DNA from: Blastocatellia bacterium | GTDB taxonomy: Bacteria; Acidobacteriota; Blastocatellia; Pyrinomonadales; Pyrinomonadaceae | Reading direction: 5' to 3' | Length of the DNA stretch: 64,000 bases | Assembly (NCBI GenBank): GCA_003168335.1 | Contig: PMSM01000014.1 | Coordinates: forward strand, 310,001-374,000 | Shown: positions 8,793 through 17,553 of the stretch, piece after piece | Layout: each line of letters opens with the position of its first letter | How positions within the stretch are numbered: position 1 is the stretch's first letter | Program-made: the position numbers and the translations under genes | The notes under the pieces: generated by a model | Seen by the model: the letters and a program-made list of their open reading frames with translations, nothing else | Database searches by the model: none | Told to the model about the DNA's origin: nothing

Positions 8793-9368
8793 TCAAGTTG
8801 TCTTTCTGCTTCCGGGTTTTATTGCGTGATCGCCTCGCTTGCAGGCCTCGCAATCAGCAGGAGTAACAGCGGGAACATCAAGGGCGACCAACGACACGCG
8901 CGGTACGCCGACGTCAGCCTTGCCTCCGGAGCGATCGATGATCGCAGCGGCCGCGACGACCTGTGCGCCGGCACCGGTCAGGGCGGCAATGGCTTCGCGC
9001 GTCGACCCGCCCGTCGTAATCACATCTTCAACCACCAGCACACACTCGCCGGCTCGCACCTGGAAACCTCTTCGTAAGGTCATCCGGCCGGCTTCACGTT
9101 CAGTCCAGATGAACCGCACTCCCAATTGTCTCGCGACTTCATACCCGATGACGAGGCCACCAATTGCCGGCGAGGCCACAGTTTCGATCTGGCTGTCCCG
9201 AAACGATCGGGCCAGCGCGGCGCCGAACTCTGCGGCTGACGATGTTGATTCAAGTGCTTTGGCGCATTGTAAGTACACCGGGCTGTGAAGCCCGCTCGAC
9301 AGAACGAAATGGCCCTCCAGCAACGCGCCGGCGCTTCTGAACCTGTCGATGACTTCTTCAGCACGCAT
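8793..9368 (-). CDS. pyrE: Orotate phosphoribosyltransferase
   Basis: Joins orotate to PRPP in pyrimidine synthesis. The 191-residue protein has the PRPP-binding motif VLVVEDVITTGGST (about residues 110-123). The N-terminal HFVLSSGLHSPVYLQC segment of the family is also present. The ATG at 9368 is clear. It stands alone between two palindromic repeats on the same strand as truA. No UMP-synthase partner domain is fused. Confidence 0.95.
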   Translation of the reverse strand: MRAEEVIDRFRSAGALLEGHFVLSSGLHSPVYLQCAKALESTSSAAEFGAALARSFRDSQIETVASPAIGGLVIGYEVARQLGVRFIWTEREAGRMTLRRGFQVRAGECVLVVEDVITTGGSTREAIAALTGAGAQVVAAAAIIDRSGGKADVGVPRVSLVALDVPAVTPADCEACKRGDHAIKPGSRKTT

Positions 9369-9382
9369 TTCTCACATTTTAG

Positions 9383-9459
9383 CGGTGTTTAGAATACCAA
9401 CTTTAGTTGGGTTCTTTCTCAGAAACAAAAACCCGACTGAAGTCGGTACTCTAAACGCC
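9383..9459. repeat. Dispersed palindrome, family C, copy 1
   Basis: Left arm contains GTTTAGAATACCAACTTTAG and right arm CTGAAGTCGGTACTCTAAAC, a long imperfect inverted repeat. The other full copy is 14373-14450, and a half copy is near 62914-62943. Confidence 0.8.
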
Positions 9460-9514
9460 CGTCGGTGAAACTTGCCGTTTCAAAAACTTCCGCCAGCGAC
9501 TACAATGCACCCGG

Positions 9515-10366
9515 ATGAAATCTCATCGCAACTTGATTTCCGATTCGGCGCTGGTCCAGGAGACGTTCGACCTGCTGAGCAAAAACGGCGGGCGCGCAGC
9601 CTTTACCGAAGTTGTCGACGTCGTCTTCCGTCTGGCTCACGCGGACAAAGAATTGGCCGCTTCGCTGGTCGGCGATCTGGTTCGCGACGATCCACGCTTC
9701 AGCATTGAAGCAACTCATCTCATAATCCTTGACGATCCGATTGAACGTCGCCGGCTGAGTGAAATCGACTTCGTGGTACTCGACGTCGAGGCGATTGGCG
9801 CCCGGGGCGTGCCCGCGAGAATCATTGAACTCGGCGCGTATCATGTTCGCTCGGGAAAGATCGTTGACGAGTTTCAAACTTTGATAGACCCGGGCGTACG
9901 GCTGCCACGCTTCATAGCTACGCTCACCGGAATTTCGGATCAAATGCTCAGGGGCGCTCCGAAGTTTGCCGAGATCGTCGACGCGTGGCTTGATTTTGCC
10001 GGCGACGCCGTGCTGGTAGCGCACAATTCAACGTTTGATCTGGCGCTGCTGAACCAGGAGATCGCGCGCGTATTTCCCGGCTGCCGGATGCGCAATGCGG
10101 AGCTTTGTACGGTAAAACTTGCGCGGCGCCTGATGGGCGCTCTGGACAGCCATAACCTCGATGCTCTGGCTGAACACTTCGGGTTTGAGATCGCTCAACG
10201 TCACCGCGCCGCCGGCGATGCGCACGCGACCGCGCAGCTACTGCTCCGTCTGCTGGATCAACTCGACTCTCAGGGCGTGCATACTCTGATCGAGGCGCGC
10301 AGCTTTCGCGCCAACAGCGAAACGTTTGGCGGCGAACTGGGGTTGCAATTAGCTCTCGACCTCTGA
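9515..10366 (+). CDS. DEDDh 3'-5' exonuclease (DNA polymerase III epsilon-like)
   Basis: Probable proofreading or repair nuclease. ExoI is VVLDVEAIG (Asp and Glu at the expected spacing), ExoII lies in VAHNSTFDLALLN, and ExoIII is HRAAGDAHAT with the catalytic His and Asp. About 85 residues precede the nuclease fold. This helical part is typical of DnaQ-like proteins that are not the replicative epsilon. The last 18 bases overlap the convergent gene at 10349. ATG at 9515. Confidence 0.88.
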   Translation: MKSHRNLISDSALVQETFDLLSKNGGRAAFTEVVDVVFRLAHADKELAASLVGDLVRDDPRFSIEATHLIILDDPIERRRLSEIDFVVLDVEAIGARGVPARIIELGAYHVRSGKIVDEFQTLIDPGVRLPRFIATLTGISDQMLRGAPKFAEIVDAWLDFAGDAVLVAHNSTFDLALLNQEIARVFPGCRMRNAELCTVKLARRLMGALDSHNLDALAEHFGFEIAQRHRAAGDAHATAQLLLRLLDQLDSQGVHTLIEARSFRANSETFGGELGLQLALDL

Positions 10367-10981
10367 GATGGGCTCCGGTGCCTGACTACGCTTCAGCAGG
10401 TTCCTGGCGACAAACACAATGATAATCAGCAGGGCGAGTCCAACACCGATAGCTGGATAGTACCGGCCCAGTATTTCCTTCGCGTGGTCGCCGTAACGAG
10501 CGGCGAGATATCCCTCAAGCAAATAGCGAAACGTCCTGCCGGCGGCGACCGCAACCGTGAACCGCACCAGGTTCAGTCGGAAGACACCGGCCGATACCAC
10601 GAACAACTTGAACGGGAAAGGCGGCGGCAGCAGTGAAGCAACCAGCACCGAGAGCACGTCGTACCGGTCAATCAAATTCTTAACTCGCTTCTGCTTTGAC
10701 TCGGAAAAGCGTGCCAGCGCTCGATGTCCCGCCCGCAGCGAAATGTAATAAAGAACGACGCAACCCACAGTCGAGCCAATCGTGGCGGCGGCGACATAGA
10801 CGAGCATCCACGATGGACGTGAAGCCGACAGCAGCAGCAGCACGGCGTCAACCCCACCAGGCATCGGAATCATTACGGAGTCAAGAAACGCGATCGCCAG
10901 CAGCCCGAATGGTCCAAATGAAACCAGGTAGTGGGTGAACTTTGTCAGCCCACCAGCAATCTTATGAATAAGTGTTTTCAA
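10349..10981 (-). CDS. VTT/DedA-family membrane protein (YqaA-like)
   Basis: A 210-residue polytopic protein with about four to five hydrophobic segments. The family pattern G-P-x-G-L-L-A-I-A-F-L-D-S is near residue 30, and G-S-T-V-G-C-V-V-L-Y-Y and L-L-P-P-P-F-P-F-K-L follow. VTT proteins act in membrane lipid handling, including carrier-lipid or phospholipid flipping, but the substrate of this one cannot be told. It is a paralogue of the next gene, 33 bases upstream, and the two probably form an operon. The start is a TTG at 10981. Confidence 0.8.
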   Translation of the reverse strand: MKTLIHKIAGGLTKFTHYLVSFGPFGLLAIAFLDSVMIPMPGGVDAVLLLLSASRPSWMLVYVAAATIGSTVGCVVLYYISLRAGHRALARFSESKQKRVKNLIDRYDVLSVLVASLLPPPFPFKLFVVSAGVFRLNLVRFTVAVAAGRTFRYLLEGYLAARYGDHAKEILGRYYPAIGVGLALLIIIVFVARNLLKRSQAPEPISEVES

Positions 10982-11014
10982 TAAATTGACCGTATCCTTT
11001 CAAAAGCACGTTCG

Positions 11015-11653
11015 CTATTCGTCTTCTTTTGCCTTGTTCACCGCTGCGCGTCCCCTGCCTGACAGCAGATAGATGACCAAAGCAATCACGAGAATGCCGG
11101 CCACCACGCTAATGATTAACAGCGCATTGTCTTGCGAGAACCGCAGCACCCGTTCGCCATAGAAAACTGCCAGCGTCCCTTCAGCATAATAGCGGAGGGA
11201 ACGGGCTACCAGTATCGTCAGCAGAAACTTCCGTCGCGGAAATTGCAAAGCACCGGCCGTCGCCACGAAGATCTTGAACGGCATCGGCGGCGGCATCAGC
11301 GCGGGCACCGCCAGCGCCAAAATCCCGAAGCGCGCATACACTCGCTCGACCCGCTGAATGTGCTCGACATTAAACTTGCTATGCAAGACCGCGCGGCCTC
11401 CGCGGCTAAGGATCGTGTAAAGCAAGAGGCAGCCCAGCACTGATCCGATGGCCGCAAACATCGGAAAGAAAAAGACGGCCCGCGGATGAGTGTAGCAGCG
11501 CGCCACCACCAGATAGTCGTTCACCTCTGGCAACGACAAGAGCGACGAATCGAGCGCTGCTATCACAATCATCGCCGGACCGGCCACGAAGATCGGGACG
11601 TGTACGATGAAGTGACCCAGCCGTTGGCCGAGGACATGCAACCAATCAAACAT
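11015..11653 (-). CDS. VTT/DedA-family membrane protein (paralogue of the neighbour)
   Basis: The 212-residue protein has the same architecture as the preceding entry: A-L-D-S-S-L-L-S-L-P-E, then G-S-V-L-G-C-L-L-L-Y and L-M-P-P-P-M-P-F-K-I. The two are clearly homologous at moderate identity and lie head to tail, suggesting an old tandem duplication. ATG at 11653. A third, more classical DedA protein is at 17854-18504. Function is inferred only at family level. Confidence 0.8.
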   Translation of the reverse strand: MFDWLHVLGQRLGHFIVHVPIFVAGPAMIVIAALDSSLLSLPEVNDYLVVARCYTHPRAVFFFPMFAAIGSVLGCLLLYTILSRGGRAVLHSKFNVEHIQRVERVYARFGILALAVPALMPPPMPFKIFVATAGALQFPRRKFLLTILVARSLRYYAEGTLAVFYGERVLRFSQDNALLIISVVAGILVIALVIYLLSGRGRAAVNKAKEDE

Positions 11654-11740
11654 AGAAAGACTGACAAGTGGCGAATGATCAGTGAGAGCCGAAACGCGCC
11701 CGAGATTTCTAACCCGTCACTTGATCGCTCGTCACTGATT

Positions 11741-12619
11741 TCACTTGGCTGGCGTAAAGATTGAGGGAGTATCGTACGTAACGCCCACAGTGAGTCCTGA
11801 CCGCGGGCTGAGCTTAGTCAGCCCTTTGATACCGGCGAAATCGAAGCGAAGTCCCGAAGCGCGCACCTGCATTCCCAGGCGGGCCTCGCCCTGCGACTCA
11901 GTTCCCAGTGGACCACTACCCGGGCGCGTGTTCGCGCGTCCGTTGACTTCACCCGCGACGCTGAACTGTTTGTTTAGCCGCACGATGCCGGCAAAGCCAT
12001 AAGTCAAAACATCGTTCTGGGTAAACAACCCTGTCGGAGCGGTGAGAATTCCAATCCCCAGATTACCAAAGGTATTCACCCGTCCGTCCGGGCCGAACTT
12101 CTTGCCGAAGAGTACCTGCCCATAAGCATTCGTTGCATTTAATCCGAGTCCGCGCGCCTGGTTAGAGTTCGGCAGTTGTACGCCGAAACGAAAACCAAGC
12201 GAAGGCAAATTGGCCGTCTCGTTTCGCAGCTTGATCTTTGCCCAGAGGGTGAAGTCACCGATGTCGTTCGTCGAGTTGGCATTGCCCGCCAGGCTCAGCG
12301 GGATCGCGGACGTTCCGCGGGAGTTGATGCTCAGAAAGTTCTGCGCTACTCCTTCGATTTGGAATTCTACGTTGGGCGCGAACCCGATATTGATGCCAAT
12401 CACGCCGGCGCGTGTCAGATCGCCGGTCAACCCGGAGACCGGATACTTCGCCCTCTGCACAAAATCAATTCCCGCTTCGATTCGCATCGAACCAGGTGGG
12501 ATGATGTCCACGTCCTCGGTAACCAGCGGCCGTTGCTGGCCATATGTGGCCACAGCAAGACTGAGGGCAAGCGCCACCGAGGCGATGCTGAGTGCAATTG
12601 ATTTGATTCGGCTATTCAC
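11741..12619 (-). CDS. Putative outer-membrane beta-barrel protein
   Basis: A 292-residue exported protein with a signal peptide (about residues 1-28, ending near ATYGQQ). It then has alternating beta strands with many Gly, Asn and aromatic residues (SMRIEAGIDFVQRAKY, GVIGINIGFAPNVEFQIEG). It resembles proteins annotated as transporters of the phenol-MetA-degradation type, but I cannot name a substrate. The start is a GTG at 12619. No conserved partner gene is nearby. Confidence 0.6.
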   Translation of the reverse strand: MNSRIKSIALSIASVALALSLAVATYGQQRPLVTEDVDIIPPGSMRIEAGIDFVQRAKYPVSGLTGDLTRAGVIGINIGFAPNVEFQIEGVAQNFLSINSRGTSAIPLSLAGNANSTNDIGDFTLWAKIKLRNETANLPSLGFRFGVQLPNSNQARGLGLNATNAYGQVLFGKKFGPDGRVNTFGNLGIGILTAPTGLFTQNDVLTYGFAGIVRLNKQFSVAGEVNGRANTRPGSGPLGTESQGEARLGMQVRASGLRFDFAGIKGLTKLSPRSGLTVGVTYDTPSIFTPAK

Positions 12620-12725
12620 GTTGATTCGGTTTTCTCAAACGCTCTTGAATTCAGGCGGATTGTAATGCGTGCGGGAGGGGCACGTCAACGGCAATCGGAT
12701 TCGGATAGTGGGGTAAGGTTGCGTT

Positions 12726-13010
12726 GTGGTGGAAACAATTACGAAGATTCAAATTGGTGATCCCGATCCTAGTCGAATCTGCACGTCAATCGTTGAGCGT
12801 TCAAACCTCAGCATGAGGTCATCGATCCGCAGACTCACGCGCCTGACGAATGCCTTCTCGAAAAAGTGGGAACACCTCAAGGCAATGCTCGCGGTCTACT
12901 TTGCCTATTACAACTTTTGCCGGATTCACAGTTCGATCCGATGCACACCGGCGATGGAAGCCGGAATCACAAATAGCGTTTGGACTATGAGAGACTTACT
13001 CGCTGCATAA
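12726..13010 (+). pseudogene. IS1-like transposase, C-terminal remnant
   Basis: About 95 codons that match the C-terminal end of IS1-type DDE transposases. The pattern G-D-P-D-P-x-x-I-x-T-S-x-V-E-R-x-N-L-S-M-R is followed by R-L-T-N-A-F-S-K-K, YYNFCRIHSSIR and C-T-P-A-M-E-A-G-I-T. The catalytic Glu of this end survives in the V-E-R segment. The N-terminal two thirds, with the zinc and first Asp motifs, are absent, so it cannot be active. The left inverted repeat described separately runs into its first codon. Confidence 0.75.
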
Positions 13011-13061
13011 CCGGAAAATTCAATGCGTAAGACTACTTTGCAATCAAGACCTTGGCCGAGC

Positions 13062-13967
13062 TTACTTGGCCGAGTAAGTGCCGGTGAAATTCCCGTTCGT
13101 GCCGTTGTCCTCAAGCGTGTTGGTAAACACGCCGTTCGAGATGCGCGAAAGAATCGCGCCTATAGCTGACACCCCAATCGTGTTGTTGGTGATGTTCGAG
13201 TTGGACACACGAACCTGTGCTAAGGCATAACCTGAAAAGATACCAATACCATTGCGGGAGATTTGACAATTATCTATCATTGCCTGACCCGTTACATACA
13301 AACCGTTACCTGAGTTTCCCGCCAACACGCAATTGTGCAACGTTGCTTTCGCTCCAGACTGGACGTCAATTCCATCATTGGCGCTCAACTCGAACCGGCA
13401 GTTCTCAAAGACGGCGATTGTGGTGGAATTTATGTCAACGGCTGTCGTATTCCCATAGAAATTGCAGTCGATTAGATCATCCGTCGCGTTTGATACGCTA
13501 AGCCCACTGTTTAATTGAGTGAACCTGCAATTCTCGATCACCAACTGACCGCTATTATGCTGAACTCCGATGGTGTTGGCGGCGTTGGCCCCATTGAAGT
13601 TTATGTTGCGCAAAACAATCATGTCGGTGGCCCCCCCGTTGACGGTGAAGCCGGCTGTGCCCGTCGCCGCGACGACGAAAGCCGTCGCGCCAGGAACCGC
13701 CGCGATCGTGATCGCCTTATTGATGTTGGCAATGGGACCGTACCCAGATGTGTCGAGCGCGATCAATTCGCCTCCGGGGGTAACCGCAGCTATCGCCACA
13801 TTGAACGTTTTGCACGGAGTGGCTTGAACGCAATTCGCGCCAATGTTGGCATCCTTGCCGGTGCTAGAGACAAACGCCCGCAGCACAGTCGCCTGGGTTG
13901 CCACCGCAGAAACCATAATCAACAGAGATGCCGTCAGGGCAATCTCTATCCATCTAGTCTTATTCAT
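13062..13967 (-). CDS. Secreted right-handed parallel beta-helix protein
   Basis: A 301-residue exported protein: a signal peptide (about residues 1-27), then R-A-F-V-S-S-T-G-K-D-A-N and C-x(5)-P-C-K-T-F, the usual opening of pectate-lyase-like repeat proteins. Successive coils follow (VIENCRFTQLNSGLSV, VFENCRFELSANDG, TLHNCVLAGNSGNGL, MIDNCQISRNGIGI, VSNSNITNN). No catalytic residues are evident, so a surface or adhesive role is as likely as polysaccharide cleavage. A ribosome site GGAGAA precedes the ATG at 13967. It lies inside the inverted-repeat-bounded segment. Confidence 0.8.
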   Translation of the reverse strand: MNKTRWIEIALTASLLIMVSAVATQATVLRAFVSSTGKDANIGANCVQATPCKTFNVAIAAVTPGGELIALDTSGYGPIANINKAITIAAVPGATAFVVAATGTAGFTVNGGATDMIVLRNINFNGANAANTIGVQHNSGQLVIENCRFTQLNSGLSVSNATDDLIDCNFYGNTTAVDINSTTIAVFENCRFELSANDGIDVQSGAKATLHNCVLAGNSGNGLYVTGQAMIDNCQISRNGIGIFSGYALAQVRVSNSNITNNTIGVSAIGAILSRISNGVFTNTLEDNGTNGNFTGTYSAK

Positions 13968-14133
13968 TCTTTAGTTCTCCTCAAAAATTCAGTTCAAGCA
14001 GAAGGTTGCAGACTGGGCGGACTTTACACCCGGAATAAGGATCCGGCAACGCAAGTCTGTGGATGGTGGATGCAGCAACACAACCTTACCCCACTACCCG
14101 GATTCGGGTAGTCCTCATTGAATTACCTTTCAG

Positions 14134-14280
14134 CTACATCGCCATATGCGAACTCGGGTCACTCCAATCGGATTGCCCTGTCGAGCCACCGATCGCCCGC
14201 ACTTCAATGGTGTAGACCGTCCCCGGCGTCAGCCCGTCGAACGTGATGTGCTGTGAATCGCCGGTGAACACGGGTTCAGT
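14134..14280 (-). pseudogene. Fibronectin type III domain fragment
   Basis: Forty-eight codons closed by a TAG upstream and a TAG at 14134-14136. The reading includes ITFDGLTPGTVYTIEVRAIG and ends GQSDWSDPSSHMAM. The L-T-P-G-T-x-Y-x-x-x-V-R-A pattern is the F and G strands of an FN3 domain. No start codon or upstream domain remains. It is the stump of a longer secreted protein, and it lies just outside the inverted repeat end at 14099. The rest of 13968-14554 contains no gene that I can support. Confidence 0.65.
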
Positions 14281-14372
14281 CTACGTTGGGCGAATAGCCT
14301 GAAGTTAAGATTTATAGATGTCTCCTTAAGAAATCTGCGCCCCACTTTGGTAATGTCCTACCTTGATAAGCA

Positions 14373-14450
14373 GTGTTTAGAGTACCGACTTTAGTCGGGC
14401 TTTTATTAAGCCCAGCAAGAACCCAACTGAAGTTGGTACTCTAAACGCCG
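14373..14450. repeat. Dispersed palindrome, family C, copy 2
   Basis: GTTTAGAGTACCGACTTTAG on the left and CTGAAGTTGGTACTCTAAAC on the right. The inner hairpin bases are exchanged relative to copy 1 at 9383-9459 (CGACT here on the left, CAACT there). Confidence 0.8.
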
Positions 14451-14554
14451 CTAAATTAGGACACCACCCCTACTGCGGACGGATCAATTGCCTCCCGACG
14501 ATGTGCTACCATGCTCACTTTTGCGAGCTAGATTCCCAACCGGAAGGCGAAGCG

Positions 14555-17005
14555 ATGAGTATTAAGTCCAGGAAAATACTGTTAGCGATTATGACCGCCG
14601 TCGTGTGCGCTGCGGGATACAGTTTTCACCTTCCTGCCGCGGTTGCCCAACAGGCTAATCGCACCGTCAACATGCCGGGCCTGCATAGTCGGGTCACCGT
14701 ACGACGCGATGAACGCGGCATTCCCTACATCGAAGCGGCGAACGACGAGGACCTCTATTTCGCGCAGGGCTACGTCACAGCCAGCGATCGACTGTGGCAG
14801 ATGGATCTCATGCGACGAACCGCCCGCGGCGAATTGGCAGAGATCCTGGGAGCCGGTCCAAACAACGCCGCGCTCGAACAAGACAAACAGCATCGCACGT
14901 TGGGATTTGCGCAGGAAGTTAACGCCGAGTTGGCCCAGGCCTCACCGCAGACACGCGCCCTGCTTGAGGCGTATGCGCGCGGGGTGAATGCTTACATCGA
15001 CTCACTCGATTCCAAATCGATGCCGCCCGAATTTCAGATACTTCAATACAAGCCACGGCCCTGGACCGCAGCGGATTGCCTGCTGCCCGTCAAATTGTTT
15101 GCGGAAGCGCTCTCTACCACCTGGCGGCTGGACGTGATGCGCGAAGCGCTGGCCACCGTGCCGGCGGAAAAGCGCGCCGCCCTACTGCCGGAGATATCTC
15201 CGCTCGATGTTCTCGTCGTCGGCAAAGACACAAAGAAACTCAACGCGTCGTTCGCTAACCAGAATGCAGTCCCTCGCGAAAGCAGAATTCCTGCCCCCGT
15301 CTCCACGGAATTGGTCGCGGCGCTGGCGAAAGATCAAGAAGTCGCGTTGCAGGCCCTTGAAAGGATCGGCCTATACGCCGAAGGTCTCGCCGCGAGCAAC
15401 AACTGGGTGGTGAGCGGAAAACACACGGTGTCCGGCAAGCCTCTGCTGGCAAACGATCCTCATCTGGCCGCGTCGGCGCCGTCAATCTGGCATCTCGTTC
15501 ATCTCAGCGCACCCGGACTGCGAGTGGCCGGCGTTACGGCGCCCGGCCTTCCCGGAGTGGTCATTGGTCACAACGATCGCATTGCCTGGGGCTTCACCAA
15601 CGTTGGTCCCGACGTGCAGGATCTTTACATCGAGAAGTTCGACCCGGCGAACCCCCGTCGCTATCTGACGCCGCAAGGCTGGCGCGATGCAGAGGTGCGT
15701 CACGAAGAGATCAAGGTGCGAAAGGGATTCACCAGCTCGGAAACTGACGTAGTGCCTTTCGATGTAACTGTCACGCGCCACGGCCCGATCATCCTGGAGA
15801 AGGATTCCAAGCGTTACGCCCTGCGTTGGACCGCGCTTGATCCGAAAGCGAATAATGCCGACAGCACTTACCTTGTGGCGCACGCGCGCAACTGGAAAGA
15901 ATTCACTCAAGCGCTCCGATCCTTTACCGCTCCGACGCAGAACATCGTCTATGCAGACGCAGATGGGCACATTGGTTATTACGCGGCCGGCGTTATTCCC
16001 ATTAGAAAATCAGGAGACGGCAGCGTGCCGTATGACGGGTCTACTGACGACGGCGAATGGACGAGCTACATTCCGACAGATAAGCTCCCGCATCTTTTCG
16101 ATCCGCCGGCGGGCATTATCGTCACCGCAAATCAACGTATCGTCGGCACGGACTATCCCTACTTTCTAACCCATTCATGGGCCCAGCCCTATCGCGCGCG
16201 CCGTATCTTCGACCTGCTGAACCAGAAACCCAAGCTCACGCCCGATGACTTTCGCAGGATTCAAGGTGACATCCATTCCATCGGTCTGTCTTCATTTGCG
16301 CGAGACATCGCCAAGCTACTAAAGCCAGGATTGACGCCTGACGATCAGAAACTGCGAGACTCTGTTGATGCACTTGAGAAGTGGGACGGCGAGGTTAATG
16401 CTGAATCTTCCGTCGCGCCGTTGGCTTTCCAAATGCGCGCCGCTTTTCGTTCGCGGATACTGGCCGCCGCACTCGGGCCCGATCTGGTAAAGATTTACGG
16501 TTGGGCCAACTTCGAAACCACGCTCGATCGCCTAATCGCCGAGCAGCCAAAGGAGTGGCTGCCAAAAGAATTCGGTAGTTATGCTGAGCTCTTGCGCGCG
16601 TGCTATGGCGATGCTCGTCAGGTGTTGACGAGAAATTTGGGCGCGGACGAATCCAAGTGGAAATGGGGAGACATGGTTAAGGTGCGCTTTCCGCATCAGC
16701 TGGCGGCCGCGCCATTGATCGGTCTGCAATTCACGATTCCGCCGTTTCCGCAGAACGGAGTGGGCAGTCTTGGTACCACTGTCAACGTCGGCAGCAATGT
16801 CTCAATGCGCTTCATCGCCGATCCAGGCGATTGGGACAAGACCCAACACGGCATCACTCTGGGTGAATCGGGTACCCCTTCAAGCCCGCATTGGAAAGAC
16901 CAACTTGATGATTGGCGCCACGTCACCCCACGCGCATTTCCTTTCACCAAAGCCGCGGTTGAGAGCGCCACGAAGGACCTATTGATCCTCGAGCCGGCGA
17001 AATGA
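14555..17005 (+). CDS. Penicillin acylase-family N-terminal-nucleophile amidohydrolase
   Basis: Exported, self-cleaving amidase. Family members hydrolyse penicillins, acyl-homoserine lactones or other N-acyl compounds, and the substrate here cannot be told. A signal peptide spans about residues 1-31. The alpha-chain sequence RRDERGIPYIEA and FAQGYVTASDRLWQMDLMRR is followed by the spacer. The beta chain begins at Ser281 in SNNWVVSGKHT, the expected nucleophile. NDPHLAASAPS and the Asn of WGFTNVGPDVQDLY complete the active site. The ATG at 14555 (GGAAGG ribosome site) is chosen over an upstream ATG that would bury the signal peptide. The mature length is normal. Confidence 0.9.
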   Translation: MSIKSRKILLAIMTAVVCAAGYSFHLPAAVAQQANRTVNMPGLHSRVTVRRDERGIPYIEAANDEDLYFAQGYVTASDRLWQMDLMRRTARGELAEILGAGPNNAALEQDKQHRTLGFAQEVNAELAQASPQTRALLEAYARGVNAYIDSLDSKSMPPEFQILQYKPRPWTAADCLLPVKLFAEALSTTWRLDVMREALATVPAEKRAALLPEISPLDVLVVGKDTKKLNASFANQNAVPRESRIPAPVSTELVAALAKDQEVALQALERIGLYAEGLAASNNWVVSGKHTVSGKPLLANDPHLAASAPSIWHLVHLSAPGLRVAGVTAPGLPGVVIGHNDRIAWGFTNVGPDVQDLYIEKFDPANPRRYLTPQGWRDAEVRHEEIKVRKGFTSSETDVVPFDVTVTRHGPIILEKDSKRYALRWTALDPKANNADSTYLVAHARNWKEFTQALRSFTAPTQNIVYADADGHIGYYAAGVIPIRKSGDGSVPYDGSTDDGEWTSYIPTDKLPHLFDPPAGIIVTANQRIVGTDYPYFLTHSWAQPYRARRIFDLLNQKPKLTPDDFRRIQGDIHSIGLSSFARDIAKLLKPGLTPDDQKLRDSVDALEKWDGEVNAESSVAPLAFQMRAAFRSRILAAALGPDLVKIYGWANFETTLDRLIAEQPKEWLPKEFGSYAELLRACYGDARQVLTRNLGADESKWKWGDMVKVRFPHQLAAAPLIGLQFTIPPFPQNGVGSLGTTVNVGSNVSMRFIADPGDWDKTQHGITLGESGTPSSPHWKDQLDDWRHVTPRAFPFTKAAVESATKDLLILEPAK

Positions 17006-17146
17006 ATTTGCGCGGCTGCGCCTGATGGACGGAAAGGCAGCCACGGCTCGAAGTATGGCACGGTGCTTGTCCCGTTTCGGCATTGTCTCACCTTCTGATC
17101 CGTGATATAAGCGTCGCTCCCAGACGATTCAAACCATGAGGGAGCC

Positions 17147-17389
17147 ATGAAAAGTAAACGGAAGATACTAGTAGCGGCCACGATTAGCGCGATTCTTGCT
17201 TTAGGTGGCTTGGCCTTTAGCGAGGCCGCAAGCCGCCGCCCGTTGGCAGAAGCGCCGCAAGGAATTAAGAAGATCAGCAAGATGCGTAAAATGAGTAAAA
17301 TGCGCAAGATGAGTAAGATGCGCAAGATGAGTAAGATGCGCCGTATCGTCGGTCGGAAAAGGCATCGCCGTCGTTCGCGACTGGGCTGA
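17147..17389 (+). CDS. Small exported Lys/Met/Arg repeat protein
   Basis: An 80-residue protein of unknown function. It opens with a clean signal peptide or membrane anchor (MKSKRKILVAATISAILALG), followed by a short spacer. A tandem hexapeptide K-M-R-K-M-S is then repeated about four times (residues about 45-66), and the tail is very basic (RRIVGRKRHRRRSRLG). The DNA shows the matching 18-base unit (17278-17341). A good ribosome site (GAGGGAGCC) precedes the ATG, and a terminator follows 22 bases after the stop, so it looks like a real monocistronic gene. The charge suggests binding to an anionic polymer, lipid or nucleic acid, which is inference only. Confidence 0.7.
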   Translation: MKSKRKILVAATISAILALGGLAFSEAASRRPLAEAPQGIKKISKMRKMSKMRKMSKMRKMSKMRRIVGRKRHRRRSRLG

Positions 17390-17410
17390 CGCAAACGCGA
17401 AATCAATAAG

Positions 17411-17444
17411 AGCGCCGGGATTCTCAGTCTCGGCGCTTTTGTTT
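17411..17444 (+). terminator. Rho-independent terminator after the small repeat protein
   Basis: A 7-bp stem AGCGCCG/CGGCGCT (17411-17417, 17431-17437) is followed by TTTTGTTT. It ends the 17147-17389 transcript. Confidence 0.8.
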
Positions 17445-17553
17445 GCCTTCGCCTTTCTCTGCCTCGCCGGGAAGGCCAGAGATCGCTTTTGAAACGCTCA
17501 AGCTATGGTCGATTTGTGTTTTTAAATATCGAGGAATTCAACAAACAGAATCT

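Larger units (their letters stand above)
12703..14099. repeat. Segment bounded by a 24-bp inverted repeat
   Basis: GTGGGGTAAGGTTG and flanking bases at 12703-12726 recur inverted at 14076-14099 with 22 of 24 positions equal. Between the two ends lie a truncated transposase (12726-13010) and a beta-helix gene (13062-13967). This may be a degraded mobile unit, or two copies of another dispersed repeat in opposite orientation. No target duplication was recognised. Confidence 0.55.

Noticed and set aside
12726-13010. Functional IS1 transposase
   Set aside because: Only the C-terminal third remains; the catalytic Asp regions are missing.
17278-17341. CRISPR-like tandem repeat
   Set aside because: The 18-base units are directly adjacent without spacers and lie in frame inside a small coding sequence.
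16696-17406. 236-codon minus-strand frame opposite the penicillin acylase end and small repeat protein
   Set aside because: Its repeated I-L-L-I-L-R string is only the antisense of the K-M-R-K-M-S repeat.
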